Below are positions 28,778 through 37,908 of a stretch of 64,000 nt of DNA, piece after piece. How positions within the stretch are numbered: the first letter of the stretch is position 1; every line of letters starts with the position of its first letter. The DNA lies in contig NZ_CM001488.1 of the NCBI RefSeq assembly GCF_000233695.2, forward strand, positions 2,784,279 to 2,848,278, read 5' to 3'. The notes beneath the pieces were generated by a model. The model did no database searches. It saw nothing but the letters and a program-made list of their open reading frames with translations, and had not been told where the DNA came from. Origin of the DNA: Desulfobacter postgatei 2ac9. GTDB lineage: Bacteria > Desulfobacterota > Desulfobacteria > Desulfobacterales > Desulfobacteraceae. A program made the translations under genes and the position numbers.

Positions 28778-29647
28778 ATGAACAGTTTTTATAATCAGCA
28801 AACCATCGCCGGAAAGGTGAGTCTTTCGGGGGTAGGCGTCCATTCGGGTAAAAAGACTAACTTGACCATCCGCCCTGCCAAGGAGAACCACGGCATTAAA
28901 TTCCGGCGTATAGATCTTCCTGGAACCCCTGATATCCCGGCGCTTTTCAAGCTGGTGGTGGATACCAGCCTTGCCACGGTTATCGGGGACAATGGCGTTA
29001 TTGTTTCCACCATTGAGCATCTGATGGCAAGTTTTGCAGGTCTTGGCATTGACAATGCCCTGGTGGAAGTGGACGATTATGAGATCCCCATCATGGATGG
29101 ATCAGCCAGGGAATTTACCCGGGCGATAACCGACGTGGGCGTGGTAGATCAGGATAAACCCAAGCACCTTTTTATCGTGAATGAGCCCATAGAAATAAGA
29201 CAGGGAGATAAATGGGTTCGGGTGGAACCTGAACCCTGTTTCAAAATTTCCTGCATCATTGACTTCAACCATCCGCTTATCGGCCTGCAGAAAATTGTCT
29301 ATGACAGGGCGGAAAATAACTTTAAACAGGAAATCTGCGGGGCCCGGACCTTTGGGTTTGTTAAAGATCTTGAACTGCTGAAAAGATTCAGTCTTGGCAG
29401 GGGGGGAAGCCTTGACAATGCCATTGTGATCGATAATGATAAAATTTTGAATAAGGGGGGGCTGCGGTATCCGGATGAGTTTGTCCGGCACAAACTGCTG
29501 GATTGCCTTGGGGATTTTTCCCTTCTGGGAATGCCCATTCAGGGGCATATTATCGCCCATAAATCCGGTCATCACCTGAATCATCTGTTTATAAAAAAAT
29601 TTCTTGATGAAAGGCAGGCCTGGGAAACAGGGCCGGCAAAGCGCTGA
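28778..29647 (+). CDS. lpxC: UDP-3-O-acyl-N-acetylglucosamine deacetylase
   Basis: 289 residues from the ATG at 28778; a TTG four codons earlier is open but less likely. The N-terminal 'QTIAGKVSLSGVGVHSGKK' is characteristic. A zinc-binding His is in 'TIEHLMASFAGLGIDN', and the other zinc ligands are in 'HKLLDCLGDFSLLG'. The catalytic His is in 'GHIIAHKSGHHLNH', and 'MDGSAREF' is also present. LpxC commits UDP-GlcNAc to lipid A, so the organism makes lipopolysaccharide. It leads an operon continuing with DUF4390, ntrY and ntrX. Confidence 0.96.
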   Translation: MNSFYNQQTIAGKVSLSGVGVHSGKKTNLTIRPAKENHGIKFRRIDLPGTPDIPALFKLVVDTSLATVIGDNGVIVSTIEHLMASFAGLGIDNALVEVDDYEIPIMDGSAREFTRAITDVGVVDQDKPKHLFIVNEPIEIRQGDKWVRVEPEPCFKISCIIDFNHPLIGLQKIVYDRAENNFKQEICGARTFGFVKDLELLKRFSLGRGGSLDNAIVIDNDKILNKGGLRYPDEFVRHKLLDCLGDFSLLGMPIQGHIIAHKSGHHLNHLFIKKFLDERQAWETGPAKR

Positions 29648-29657
29648 TTAGAACTTA

Positions 29658-30251
29658 ATGCCGATGATAAGTAAGGGTACGGTTACAAAAAGTTTATGTG
29701 CAGTTGCCTTTTTTATCGCGGGCATTCTTTTTATTGTCCCGGCAATTGCTCTTGCCTATGACAATACGGTTATATCCAATATCAAACTGGCCAACACCCG
29801 GGATGATCTGTTTGCTTATTTCAAGGTGGAAAATGCCTTTAATGAAAAAAATACCCAGGCTGTTGAGAATGGCATTCCCAGCTCGTTTACGTTCTATGTA
29901 ACCTTGTTCAAAACGTCAAGCGGTTTGTTTGACAAAAAAATTGCCGATATTAAAACCCGTGCAACAATAAAATACAATTCCATGAGACAGGAATACACGG
30001 TTGTCTGCCAATGGAAGCATGCCCCTGCGTTGATCACAAAATCCTTTGATGAGGCAAAGACCTGGATGACCGAAATTGATAACCTCAAGGTGGTACCCCT
30101 TAACCGCTTGATAAAAGGTGATAAGTACCAGATTCGGATCAAAGCTGAACTTGAAAAAGTCACGTTGCCCCTGTGGTTGCACTATGTTTTCTTTTTTGTC
30201 TCTTACTGGGATTTTGAAACGGACTGGTACGTCATTAATTTCACGTATTAA
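29658..30251 (+). CDS. DUF4390 exported protein next to the NtrY-like kinase
   Basis: 197 residues with an N-terminal signal or anchor helix (about 12-31) and a beta-rich periplasmic domain starting 'YDNTVISNIKLANTRDDLFAYF'. It ends with an aromatic-rich 'YVFFFVSYWDFETDWYVINFTY'. The pattern fits DUF4390, a family of unknown function usually found immediately before an NtrY-type kinase, as here (24-base gap). It may be an accessory sensor for that kinase in the envelope. That is inference from the conserved pairing. Confidence 0.72.
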   Translation: MPMISKGTVTKSLCAVAFFIAGILFIVPAIALAYDNTVISNIKLANTRDDLFAYFKVENAFNEKNTQAVENGIPSSFTFYVTLFKTSSGLFDKKIADIKTRATIKYNSMRQEYTVVCQWKHAPALITKSFDEAKTWMTEIDNLKVVPLNRLIKGDKYQIRIKAELEKVTLPLWLHYVFFFVSYWDFETDWYVINFTY

Positions 30252-30275
30252 CCATCAGCCGGACAGGCATGGCAT

Positions 30276-32498
30276 ATGACCCAGATACTCCAGAACACAA
30301 GACCAAAACGATCCGGCCGGAAAAGAGAATGCATTGCCATTTTATGCCTTCTTATGGCCGTTGGGGGGCTGACGGTTCTTGAAACCCGGGTCACGCCCTT
30401 TGACACGGGACTGCCCCTGTCATCCACCGTGCTGATGTTCATTTTGATAAATATCAACCTGTTGTTGTTGCTTACCCTCCTGCTGCTGGTTTTCAGGAAT
30501 CTTGCCAAACTCTACTATGAAAGAAAAAATAACATCCTGGGTTCCAAAATAAAAACCCGGCTGACCGCTTCTTTTGTAGTGCTGGCCCTTTTACCCACTA
30601 CCGTGCTTTTTTTCTTTTCCATCCAGTTTATCTCTACCTCCATTGCCTTCTGGTTTAATGCCCCTGTGGAGCAGACCCTGGAAGCCTCTCTGGCCGTAGG
30701 ACAAACCCTGTATGATTACATTGAGGAGAAAAATGCCTTTTTTGCTAAAAGAGGGGCGTTTCAGATTCATTCCAGGGATCTGCTCAAACCTGAAAATCAG
30801 GAGAAACTCACGCGGTACACCCAGGTGATCCAGCGCGCCTTTAACCGTCAGGCCGTGGAAGTCTACACCCCGGATGCCCAGCGGGTAAGCATTTCATTAG
30901 CCAGCGAGCTGGAGAACACGCACTTTGGGCTGCTGACCACCACGGAGTTAAGGGGCATCCGGGATGGCAGCGCCAGTCACACCGTTTATCAGACCATGGA
31001 TCAAGGGGAATTTTTACGCACCCTATGCACCATCCCCTTTGACGTACCGCCGGCCAAGGCTGCCGGCTTTATTGTAATCAACACCCTGACAGCCCCGGAT
31101 CTGTCTGAGAATTTAAAAGCCATTCTTAAAGGTGTGGAGGAGTACCACCAGCTTAAACTGACAAAGAGACCGGCTGAAATTTCGTATTATATCGCTTTGT
31201 CCATTGTGGCGCTTCTTGTTGTATTCTGTGCCGTGTGGTTTGGATTCCAGATTGCCAAGTCCATCACCATTCCCATTATGAAATTTGCCGAGGGTACCCA
31301 GCGGATCATAGACGGCGACATGGCATATCAGATTGATTTCAAGACCGACGATGAGATCGGTACCCTGATTAAAAGCTTTAACTCCATGACCCGCCAGCTG
31401 GCCGCGGGCCGCCAGCAGATTGCCCTGTCCGAAAATATGCTTAAACAGCAGAATGTCGAGCTGGAAAAAAGTCGCCAATATATTGAGATCGTTTTGAAAA
31501 ACATCTCTGCCGGAGTTGTCTCCATGGACAATGAGGGGATAATCACCACCATGAATAAGGCTGCCGAGTCCATGCTGGGTGTTAACAGTTGTGATATTCT
31601 TGATAAAAATTTCAGGAACGTCCTGATCGAAGAATACCTGTCTCTGGCCAATAAAATATTTGAAGAGGCAGAGCAGGGGGGCACCCATTTCAAAATTCCT
31701 GTTTCCGTTTCCGTGGCCGGCGTACCCAAACATTTTTCATTGAATTATACCACGCTCAAGGACGATACCGGCCAAAATCTGGGGGCTGTACTGGTGTTTG
31801 ATGATGTAACGGAACTTGAAAAAGCCCAGCGCCTGGTGGCATGGCGGGAGGTGGCCCGCCGCATTGCCCATGAGGTGAAAAATCCGTTAACCCCCATCAA
31901 GCTGTCTGCCCAGCGCCTTAAACGCAAATATGGCAAAACCATTAATGATGAGGTTTTCACCGGATGTGCCGACACCATTGTGGAACATGTTGATCTGATC
32001 CGGAATCTGGTGAACCAGTTTTCCACCTTTGCCAAATTTCCAGATACCAATTTTGCGTCGGCCCGCATTGAAAATATTATTCTTGAAACCGTTGCCCTGT
32101 ATAAGGACGGGTTGGAACAGATGGAGATCCAGACTCGGTTCAAGGACAATATTCCCACATTAAAATTGGATCACCAGCACATGAAGCAGGCCTTTATCAA
32201 TCTGATTGACAATGCGGTTTACGCCGTGAACAAAAAAGGCACCATTGTGATTAATCTCTCCTATGACCCCATTCTTAAAATTGTACGTATTGAAATAGCA
32301 GATAATGGAAAGGGTATTTCAGACAAGGAAAAGACCAAACTGTTTGAACCCTATTTTTCCACTAAGAAAACGGGCATGGGACTTGGGCTTGCTATTGTAA
32401 ACTCGATTATTTCAGACCATAACGGCGTGATCCGGGTCCAGGACAACCAACCCCGAGGCGCCAAGTTTATCATTGAACTGCCTGCCGGGGGGCCCTGA
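30276..32498 (+). CDS. NtrY-like membrane sensor histidine kinase
   Basis: 740 residues. The N-terminal transmembrane helices (about 22-40, 50-72 and 94-118) and a periplasmic loop are followed by a fourth helix near 302-325. A HAMP domain comes next, then PAS (about 400-510), HisKA with H532 ('RRIAHEVKNPLTPIKLSAQRL') and HATPase ('DNGKGISDKEK', 'GMGLGLAI'). The N-terminal topology and H-box are those of NtrY kinases. In proteobacteria NtrYX pairs respond to redox or nitrogen status and control envelope or respiratory genes. Its place after lpxC and DUF4390 suggests envelope monitoring here, which is inference. The partner regulator follows 124 bases later. Confidence 0.88.
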   Translation: MTQILQNTRPKRSGRKRECIAILCLLMAVGGLTVLETRVTPFDTGLPLSSTVLMFILININLLLLLTLLLLVFRNLAKLYYERKNNILGSKIKTRLTASFVVLALLPTTVLFFFSIQFISTSIAFWFNAPVEQTLEASLAVGQTLYDYIEEKNAFFAKRGAFQIHSRDLLKPENQEKLTRYTQVIQRAFNRQAVEVYTPDAQRVSISLASELENTHFGLLTTTELRGIRDGSASHTVYQTMDQGEFLRTLCTIPFDVPPAKAAGFIVINTLTAPDLSENLKAILKGVEEYHQLKLTKRPAEISYYIALSIVALLVVFCAVWFGFQIAKSITIPIMKFAEGTQRIIDGDMAYQIDFKTDDEIGTLIKSFNSMTRQLAAGRQQIALSENMLKQQNVELEKSRQYIEIVLKNISAGVVSMDNEGIITTMNKAAESMLGVNSCDILDKNFRNVLIEEYLSLANKIFEEAEQGGTHFKIPVSVSVAGVPKHFSLNYTTLKDDTGQNLGAVLVFDDVTELEKAQRLVAWREVARRIAHEVKNPLTPIKLSAQRLKRKYGKTINDEVFTGCADTIVEHVDLIRNLVNQFSTFAKFPDTNFASARIENIILETVALYKDGLEQMEIQTRFKDNIPTLKLDHQHMKQAFINLIDNAVYAVNKKGTIVINLSYDPILKIVRIEIADNGKGISDKEKTKLFEPYFSTKKTGMGLGLAIVNSIISDHNGVIRVQDNQPRGAKFIIELPAGGP

Positions 32499-32553
32499 TG
32501 CCAAAAATTAGGGCACGGCAGATAGTGTTTGAACAAAAAACCGTGTTTGGATG

Positions 32554-32596
32554 GTTCGTTAGAAGGGGATGTGTTTGTCTAACGAGCCCTTCTAAC
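32554..32596 (+). promoter_or_regulatory. two mutually exclusive hairpins in the ntrY-ntrX intergenic leader
   Basis: The segment 32554-32567 can pair in two ways. GTTCGTTAGA (32554-32563) pairs with TCTAACGAGC (32578-32587) apart from one G-T pair, and GTTAGAAGGG (32558-32567) pairs perfectly with CCCTTCTAAC (32587-32596). The two share bases, so only one can form. The block lies 27 bases upstream of the ntrX-like start, close to its ribosome site (AAAGGA). An attenuator or translation switch is possible, as is a plain processing signal. Confidence 0.4.
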
Positions 32597-32622
32597 ACTA
32601 TATATAGAAAGGATTTAGTACT

Positions 32623-33981
32623 ATGTACCCGGCAGTCTTGATTGTTGATGACGAATCCACCATTGTTGATTCCCTGGACGGTATTCTTTCCGATGACGGA
32701 TTCGAAGTTATTCATGCATTCAACGGATACGAAGCCCTGAAAAAAATTGACTCCCATTCCCCGGATATTGTGCTGCTGGACATCTGGATGCCGGGCATGG
32801 ACGGCATTGACACCCTAAAGGAGATCAAACGTCATCACCCCAACTTGCCGGTGATCATGATCACCGGCCACGGTTCCATTGAATCTGCTGTGGATGCCAC
32901 TAAATCCGGCGCGTTTGATTTTTTGGAAAAACCTTTGTCCATTGACAAGGTTATACTCTCCATAAACAATGCCCTGAATTTCAGGAAACTTGAGGAAGAG
33001 AACCGGTACCTTCGCAAAAAAGCCATTGAAAAAAATTCCATTACCGGCACAAGCCCGGCGGTTCAAAAGCTTTACGGCGAAATTATGGCCGCAGCGCCCA
33101 CCGATGCCTCCATACTGATCACGGGGGAAAACGGTACGGGTAAGGAGATGGTGGCCCGCACCATTCATCAGTTCAGTAACCGTCCTGAAGGTCCCTTTAT
33201 CATTATCAACTGCGCAGCCATTCCTGAAGAGCGTCTGGAACCTGAACTGTTCGGGCATGAGAAAGGGGCTTTTGAAGGAGCCTCAGCAAAAAACAGAGGT
33301 AAATTTGAACTGGCTGCCGGTGGAACCCTGTTTTTGGATGAAATAGGGGATATGAGTATCAATACCCAGGCCAAAATGCTGCGGGCTTTGGAATCCAAAA
33401 CCTTCCAGCGCATCGGTTCCAGCCGTACCCTGCACATGGACGTACGTGTGATCACCTCATCCAACAAAGATCTTGAATCGGAAATCAAAGAAGGGCGGTT
33501 CAGGGAAGATCTGTTTTTCAGACTCAATGTCATACCGATCCATGTTCCGGCCTTAAGGAAAAGGATTGAGGATATCCCCATATTGGTGGATTTCTTCTTA
33601 ACCCAACTGGCTGAAAAATCATCCGCGCCTAAAAAAACGCTCTCCAAAGAGGCTGTTGAGCTTTTAAAACAATGGCATTGGAAGGGAAATGTCAGGGAAC
33701 TGAAAAATTTGATGGAGCGTTTATCCATTATGGTGGAAAGTGAAATTATTGGGAAAAATGATATTCCTGCACCCTACAATCCTGATATTGAAACATTTCC
33801 CGAAACGGGTGAAGAGCGCAACCGGATTTTTACCATGGCGCAATTGGACCAGGCAAAAGCTGCCTTTGAAGCGGAATTTATCCGTTTAAGGGTGGATCAG
33901 ATGAACGGGGATCTTCAGGCGGCGGCTAAACAGATGGGAGCAAGCTTGAATTTTGTCAAAAAAAGAATATCTAAAAGCTGA
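32623..33981 (+). CDS. NtrX-like AAA+ response regulator with GAFEGA in place of GAFTGA
   Basis: 452 residues. The receiver has D53 ('VLLDIWMPGMDG') and the NtrX-typical 'GAFDFLEKPLSIDKV'. The AAA+ domain has Walker A GENGTGKE at 168-175. A C-terminal Fis-like helix-turn-helix is present ('AAAKQMGASLNFVKKRI'). The sigma-54 contact loop reads GAFEGA (215-220): the Thr that touches sigma-54 is replaced by Glu, encoded by GAA at 33274-33276. Loss of that Thr generally stops sigma-54 activation in NtrC proteins. This one may therefore act with sigma-70 or as a repressor, as reported for some NtrX proteins. The rest of the ATPase core looks intact. It is the cognate partner of the upstream kinase. 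Confidence 0.88.
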   Translation: MYPAVLIVDDESTIVDSLDGILSDDGFEVIHAFNGYEALKKIDSHSPDIVLLDIWMPGMDGIDTLKEIKRHHPNLPVIMITGHGSIESAVDATKSGAFDFLEKPLSIDKVILSINNALNFRKLEEENRYLRKKAIEKNSITGTSPAVQKLYGEIMAAAPTDASILITGENGTGKEMVARTIHQFSNRPEGPFIIINCAAIPEERLEPELFGHEKGAFEGASAKNRGKFELAAGGTLFLDEIGDMSINTQAKMLRALESKTFQRIGSSRTLHMDVRVITSSNKDLESEIKEGRFREDLFFRLNVIPIHVPALRKRIEDIPILVDFFLTQLAEKSSAPKKTLSKEAVELLKQWHWKGNVRELKNLMERLSIMVESEIIGKNDIPAPYNPDIETFPETGEERNRIFTMAQLDQAKAAFEAEFIRLRVDQMNGDLQAAAKQMGASLNFVKKRISKS

Positions 33982-34546
33982 TGCGTATTATTAGTGGTGC
34001 CTGCCGGGGCAGGAAACTGGTTCAGATCCAGGGAAAGATATCCGTCCCACCTCGGACCGGGTCAGGGAAGCTGTGTTCAATATCCTTGGCCCCGGTATTC
34101 GGGGAAAAAGGGTACTCGACATGTTTGCCGGCACCGGGGCTTTGGGGCTTGAGGCATTGAGCCGGGGGGCTCAGTCTGCCGTTTTTGTGGATGCGGCCCG
34201 GTCTTCCTGCAATGTGATCAAACGCAATATTGAACTGTGCCGGATGGCCGATCAGGCGCGGATTCTCTGCCATGACTTAATCAAAGGGGCTTTACCTGTA
34301 TTCCATCACACCTTTGATCTGATTTTCATGGATCCCCCGTACAATAAAGAGTATCCGGGACAGGTGCTTGGAAAACCTGGGTTTTCAGAACTCCTTGCAC
34401 CCGGGGCAATTATCATTGTGGAACAGTCTGGCAAAGAAAGCCTTAACTATCCCGGAAACAGCCTTGACAAATACCTGGAAAAAAAATACTCAAGGACAAC
34501 TCTTACATTTTTGCGGAAATCCGCCATAGACGAAGGATGCGTATGA
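33981..34546 (+). pseudogene. rsmD: 16S rRNA (guanine(966)-N(2))-methyltransferase gene with a one-base frameshift
   Basis: The start at 33981 overlaps the ntrX-like stop (TGATG) and gives 'MRIISGACRGRKLVQIQGK'. One base is then missing in the GGGAAAG run at about 34031-34037, and the rest of RsmD continues in another frame: 'DIRPTSDRVREAVFNILG' (open part recognisable from 34038), the SAM motif 'VLDMFAGTGALGLEALSRGA' and the catalytic 'DLIFMDPPYNKEY'. With one A restored the protein is a normal RsmD of about 188 residues, which methylates G966 of 16S rRNA. Everything else is intact and its end overlaps coaD, the usual pairing. A sequencing error is at least as likely as a real mutation. RsmD is not essential in other bacteria. 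Confidence 0.85.
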
Positions 34547-35094
34547 TTTACCGAAAACGGACAATTGCCATTTATCCAGGTTCCTTTGATCCCTTGACAA
34601 ACGGACATCTTGACGTCATCAGACGCGCCCAGGAAATTTTTGACCACGTAATCGTGGGGGTGCTGTACAATTCGTCTAAAAAAACACCGTTATTCTCCCC
34701 AGAGGAACGTATTTCCATAATTAAGGAATGTTTTGAAGACCCATCGATAGAGCTGGACTCGGCAAGGATTGAAGTGGAGACTTTTAACGGCCTTCTTGTT
34801 GAATATGCCCGAATGAAAAAGGCTGTGGCCATTATCCGGGGCATGCGGGCTTTGTCTGATTTTGAAAGTGAATTTCAGATGGCGCTGATGAACAGAAAGC
34901 TCAATAGGGAGGTCCAGTCGGTCTTTCTGATGACAGGATCGCGCTGGATTTTTACATCATCGTCCATCATTAAGGAGGTTGCCCGGTATGGCGGGGATAT
35001 CTCTGATATGGTTCCCAAACCCGTGGAGCGTAGAGTGAAGGAGAAATTTGAGGCTCTCGTAAAAAGCCAGGAATGGCAAAAATGTTATAAATGA
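34537..35094 (+). CDS. coaD: phosphopantetheine adenylyltransferase
   Basis: 185 residues. The nucleotidyltransferase motif 'AIYPGSFDPLTNGHLDVI' (HxGH-type) is near the N-terminus, then 'AIIRGMRALSDFESEFQMALMNR', and the second ATP motif 'FTSSSIIKEVARYGGD'. It transfers AMP to 4'-phosphopantetheine in the fourth step of coenzyme A synthesis. The start overlaps the rsmD stop; a second Met two codons later is an alternative. The C-terminal extension is about 20 residues longer than the E. coli enzyme. Confidence 0.95.
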   Translation: MRMIYRKRTIAIYPGSFDPLTNGHLDVIRRAQEIFDHVIVGVLYNSSKKTPLFSPEERISIIKECFEDPSIELDSARIEVETFNGLLVEYARMKKAVAIIRGMRALSDFESEFQMALMNRKLNREVQSVFLMTGSRWIFTSSSIIKEVARYGGDISDMVPKPVERRVKEKFEALVKSQEWQKCYK

Positions 35095-35107
35095 AGGGTA
35101 TATCAAC

Positions 35108-36004
35108 GTGGATTTGTGGCAGCTTCATATTTTTGTTTCCGTGGTTGAGCAGAAAAGTTTTTCCAGAGCATCAGAACAGATTCATTTATCTCAGCCCACA
35201 GTCTCCACCCATATCAAGGAACTGGAGGGTCATTTCCAATGCCGCCTGCTGGACAGGCTAGGCAAGGTGACCGAGCCGACCCGGGCAGGTGAGATTCTTT
35301 ATGATTATGCCAAACGGATGCTGGCGCTCAAACAGGAAACCCAGTCCGCCATGCTGGATTTTTTAGGGCACACCAAAGGACAGCTGATCATTGGCGGATC
35401 ATCCATCCCTGCCGGATATATCCTTCCCAGGATGTTGGGGGCATTTAAAGCTGATTTCCCGGATGTATCCATTCTTTTGACGGTCGGGGATACCGGCCAG
35501 ATCACCCGGGCTGTCAAAGACGGTGAACTGGAACTGGGTGTGGTGGGTGCAACAACCAGTGACCCCGACATTGTTCAGGAGACATTGGTTGAAGATGAAA
35601 TGAAACTCGTTGTGCCCGCCGGTCATGAATGGGCGGACAGGAAAAGTGTGACCTGCAAGGCGCTGCTGTCCCAGCCATTGATTGCAAGGGAACAGGGCTC
35701 TGGTACCTGGAAAACCGTTCTCGCCAGTATGGAAAAGGCCGGGATTGACCTATCCCGGCTCGAACCTGCAGTGACCATGGGCAATTCGGTTTCAGTCATC
35801 CAGGGCATTCTCAACAATGTGGGTATTTCCATTCTTTCCACCATTGCCGTGGCTGAGGAATTGGCCAGGGGGCGTCTTCATGCCCTGAGTATTGAAGACC
35901 TCGACCTGTCCAGACATTTTTATCTGACGCTCTCCAGGAAGAGGACCCGCTCTCCGATATGTGAGAAATTTATTCACTTCTTAAAAGACCAAGTTTTGAG
36001 CTGA
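35108..36004 (+). CDS. LysR-family regulator of the selenium-metabolism-associated type
   Basis: 298 residues from a GTG start. The N-terminal LysR winged helix ('SFSRASEQIHLSQPTVSTHIKELEG') is followed by a periplasmic-binding-protein-like effector domain (about 90-295). The N-terminal 'MDLWQLHIFVSVVEQKSFSRAS' and the 'GGSSIPAGYILPRMLGAFK' segment resemble, from memory, the subgroup annotated as selenium-metabolism-associated LysR in delta-type bacteria. No selenium gene is visible nearby, so that subgroup name is only a likeness. It is 13 bases after coaD and 198 bases before the hydantoinase gene, which it may control. Confidence 0.78.
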   Translation: MDLWQLHIFVSVVEQKSFSRASEQIHLSQPTVSTHIKELEGHFQCRLLDRLGKVTEPTRAGEILYDYAKRMLALKQETQSAMLDFLGHTKGQLIIGGSSIPAGYILPRMLGAFKADFPDVSILLTVGDTGQITRAVKDGELELGVVGATTSDPDIVQETLVEDEMKLVVPAGHEWADRKSVTCKALLSQPLIAREQGSGTWKTVLASMEKAGIDLSRLEPAVTMGNSVSVIQGILNNVGISILSTIAVAEELARGRLHALSIEDLDLSRHFYLTLSRKRTRSPICEKFIHFLKDQVLS

Positions 36005-36202
36005 TTGTCATTTCTATAACGGCCAAAACGCGCTCCTGTTAATTAAAAAATATTTAGACAAGTAAACATTGTTTATTGAACATAAATTAAATAATTTCAT
36101 ATTTCAAGGGGCTAAAACTTCATTGACAAGCCAATAGATTTCTGACAAGCTTCTTGAATACCGTATATTTCGGCGCAAATCTTTATGCCAAGGAAGACGC
36201 CA

Positions 36203-37891
36203 ATGATTTTAGGATTAGATGTTGGGGGCACAAATACAGATGTTGTTTTTCTCAGCCCAAAAGGTGTCCAGAAATATGTAAAGGTGCCTACCCAGCCGGA
36301 CAATTTATTTAAAAGCGTTCTTTCAGGTTTTACTTTGATTCTTGAGGACGTTGATCCGGGATGTGTTGAGCGGGTTGTTATCTCCACCACCCTGACCACC
36401 AACGCGATTGTTCAACAAACCGTGACACCGGTGGGCATGATTGTTTCAGCCGGGCCGGGTATAGATCCTGAAAATTTCAGGACCGGGGATCAATATTATG
36501 CCGTAGGCGGCTCCATCAACCACCGTGGCCGGGAAATAGAGCCGATCAATGAGGCGCAAATTCAGATTGTGGGTGAAAAGCTCAAAAAGGCGGGCATTGA
36601 ATATGTGGGGGTTGTCGGAAAATTTTGTGTCAGAAATCCTTCCCATGAAATTCTGATCAAGCGGATATTAGATAAGCAGTTTAAACAGATTTTTTTAGGG
36701 CACCATGTTTCCGGCAATTTGAATTTTCCCCGGCGAATTGCCACCACTTACATGAACGCGGCTGTATATCCCCTGCATAAAGACTTTTTTCAGGCCGTTG
36801 AGCAATCCCTTGAGGAAATGGGGCTTACCGTACCCATTCAGATTCTCAAGGCGGACGGCGGTACCATGACATTGGCAGCATCAATGGATTTTCCGGCCCA
36901 GACGGTTTTATCAGGACCTGCAGCCAGTATCATGGGGGCGATTCCCTATGCCCCTGAAGGTCAGGATGCCGTTGTCCTTGATATCGGCGGTACCACTACG
37001 GATATTGCATTTCTGGTGGATAAAACGCCATTGCTTGAACCCGTGGGCATCCAGCGCGGGGGATATAGAAGTCTGATTCGCTCCCTGCGAACGGTTTCCG
37101 AGGGCATTGGCGGGGACTCGGCCTTAAGGATCAATGACAAGAACAAGCTTACTGTGGGACCGGACCGTATGGGGCCGGCCATGGCTTTTGGCGGGTCTGT
37201 GCCCACGCCCACCGACGCCCTGGTGGTTTTAGGGCTCATGGACTCGGGGGATCAGGACCGGGCCCGGCAGGGTATAAAATCCATTGCAGGTCAGTTGGGC
37301 ATGGAAGAAAAAGAGGCTGCAGAGTACATATTTAAAATTTGTTGCAACATTATTTTGAAAAAAACCTTTGAGATGATCGATACATTGAATTCAAAGCCCG
37401 TTTACACGGTCCATGATTTCCTTGAAGGGTACAAGTTCAGTCCGGACACCATTCTTCTGATGGGCGGGCCGGCCAGTTTTTTCGCCGAGAAAATCCAGGA
37501 TATGTATCAGCTTGAAACCATTGCGGTCCCCTATGCACCAGTGGCAAACGCCATTGGTGCTGCCCTTGCCAGAACCACCTGTGAGGTGACGGTGAATGCA
37601 GACACGGAGCAGGGCTTTGTAACCGCCCACGAAGAGGATTTTGCCGAGCCTGTCTCCAAATCCTTTTCTAAAGAGGATCTGGTGGAGACCGCTTACAGTC
37701 TGCTTAAGGATAAGGCGGAAAACGCAGGGGCTGATCCCGACAATCTCAATGAGGTGGAAGTGGTGGAATTTCAGGAATTTAATATTGTGCGTAATTTTTC
37801 TCCCAGGGGAAAAATTTTTCGGATGAAAATTCAGCTTAAACCCGGCCTGATACATGGGTATGAATCAATTCTTAATCCGCGGGCTTTATAA
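36203..37891 (+). CDS. hydantoinase/oxoprolinase (HyuA-like) family protein
   Basis: 562 residues from the ATG at 36203, preferred because AAGGAAG stands six bases before it; an ATG at 36185 is also in frame. ASKHA-type phosphate motifs are clear: 'LGLDVGGTNTDVVFL' at the N-terminus and 'AVVLDIGGTTTDIAFL' near 265. 'STTLTTNAIVQ' and 'GGPASFFAEKIQ' are also typical. Family members open cyclic amides such as hydantoins or 5-oxoproline using ATP. The usual HyuB partner is absent; instead a histone-deacetylase-like gene follows after 17 bases. A two-step amide-cleaving pathway is an inference. Confidence 0.82.
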   Translation: MILGLDVGGTNTDVVFLSPKGVQKYVKVPTQPDNLFKSVLSGFTLILEDVDPGCVERVVISTTLTTNAIVQQTVTPVGMIVSAGPGIDPENFRTGDQYYAVGGSINHRGREIEPINEAQIQIVGEKLKKAGIEYVGVVGKFCVRNPSHEILIKRILDKQFKQIFLGHHVSGNLNFPRRIATTYMNAAVYPLHKDFFQAVEQSLEEMGLTVPIQILKADGGTMTLAASMDFPAQTVLSGPAASIMGAIPYAPEGQDAVVLDIGGTTTDIAFLVDKTPLLEPVGIQRGGYRSLIRSLRTVSEGIGGDSALRINDKNKLTVGPDRMGPAMAFGGSVPTPTDALVVLGLMDSGDQDRARQGIKSIAGQLGMEEKEAAEYIFKICCNIILKKTFEMIDTLNSKPVYTVHDFLEGYKFSPDTILLMGGPASFFAEKIQDMYQLETIAVPYAPVANAIGAALARTTCEVTVNADTEQGFVTAHEEDFAEPVSKSFSKEDLVETAYSLLKDKAENAGADPDNLNEVEVVEFQEFNIVRNFSPRGKIFRMKIQLKPGLIHGYESILNPRAL

Positions 37892-37908
37892 AATAAAAGG
37901 GGGATACC

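Noticed and set aside
36005-36202. TTGACA-based promoter before the hydantoinase gene
   Set aside because: TTGACA at 36123 has no acceptable -10 box at 16-18 bases, so I do not call a promoter.
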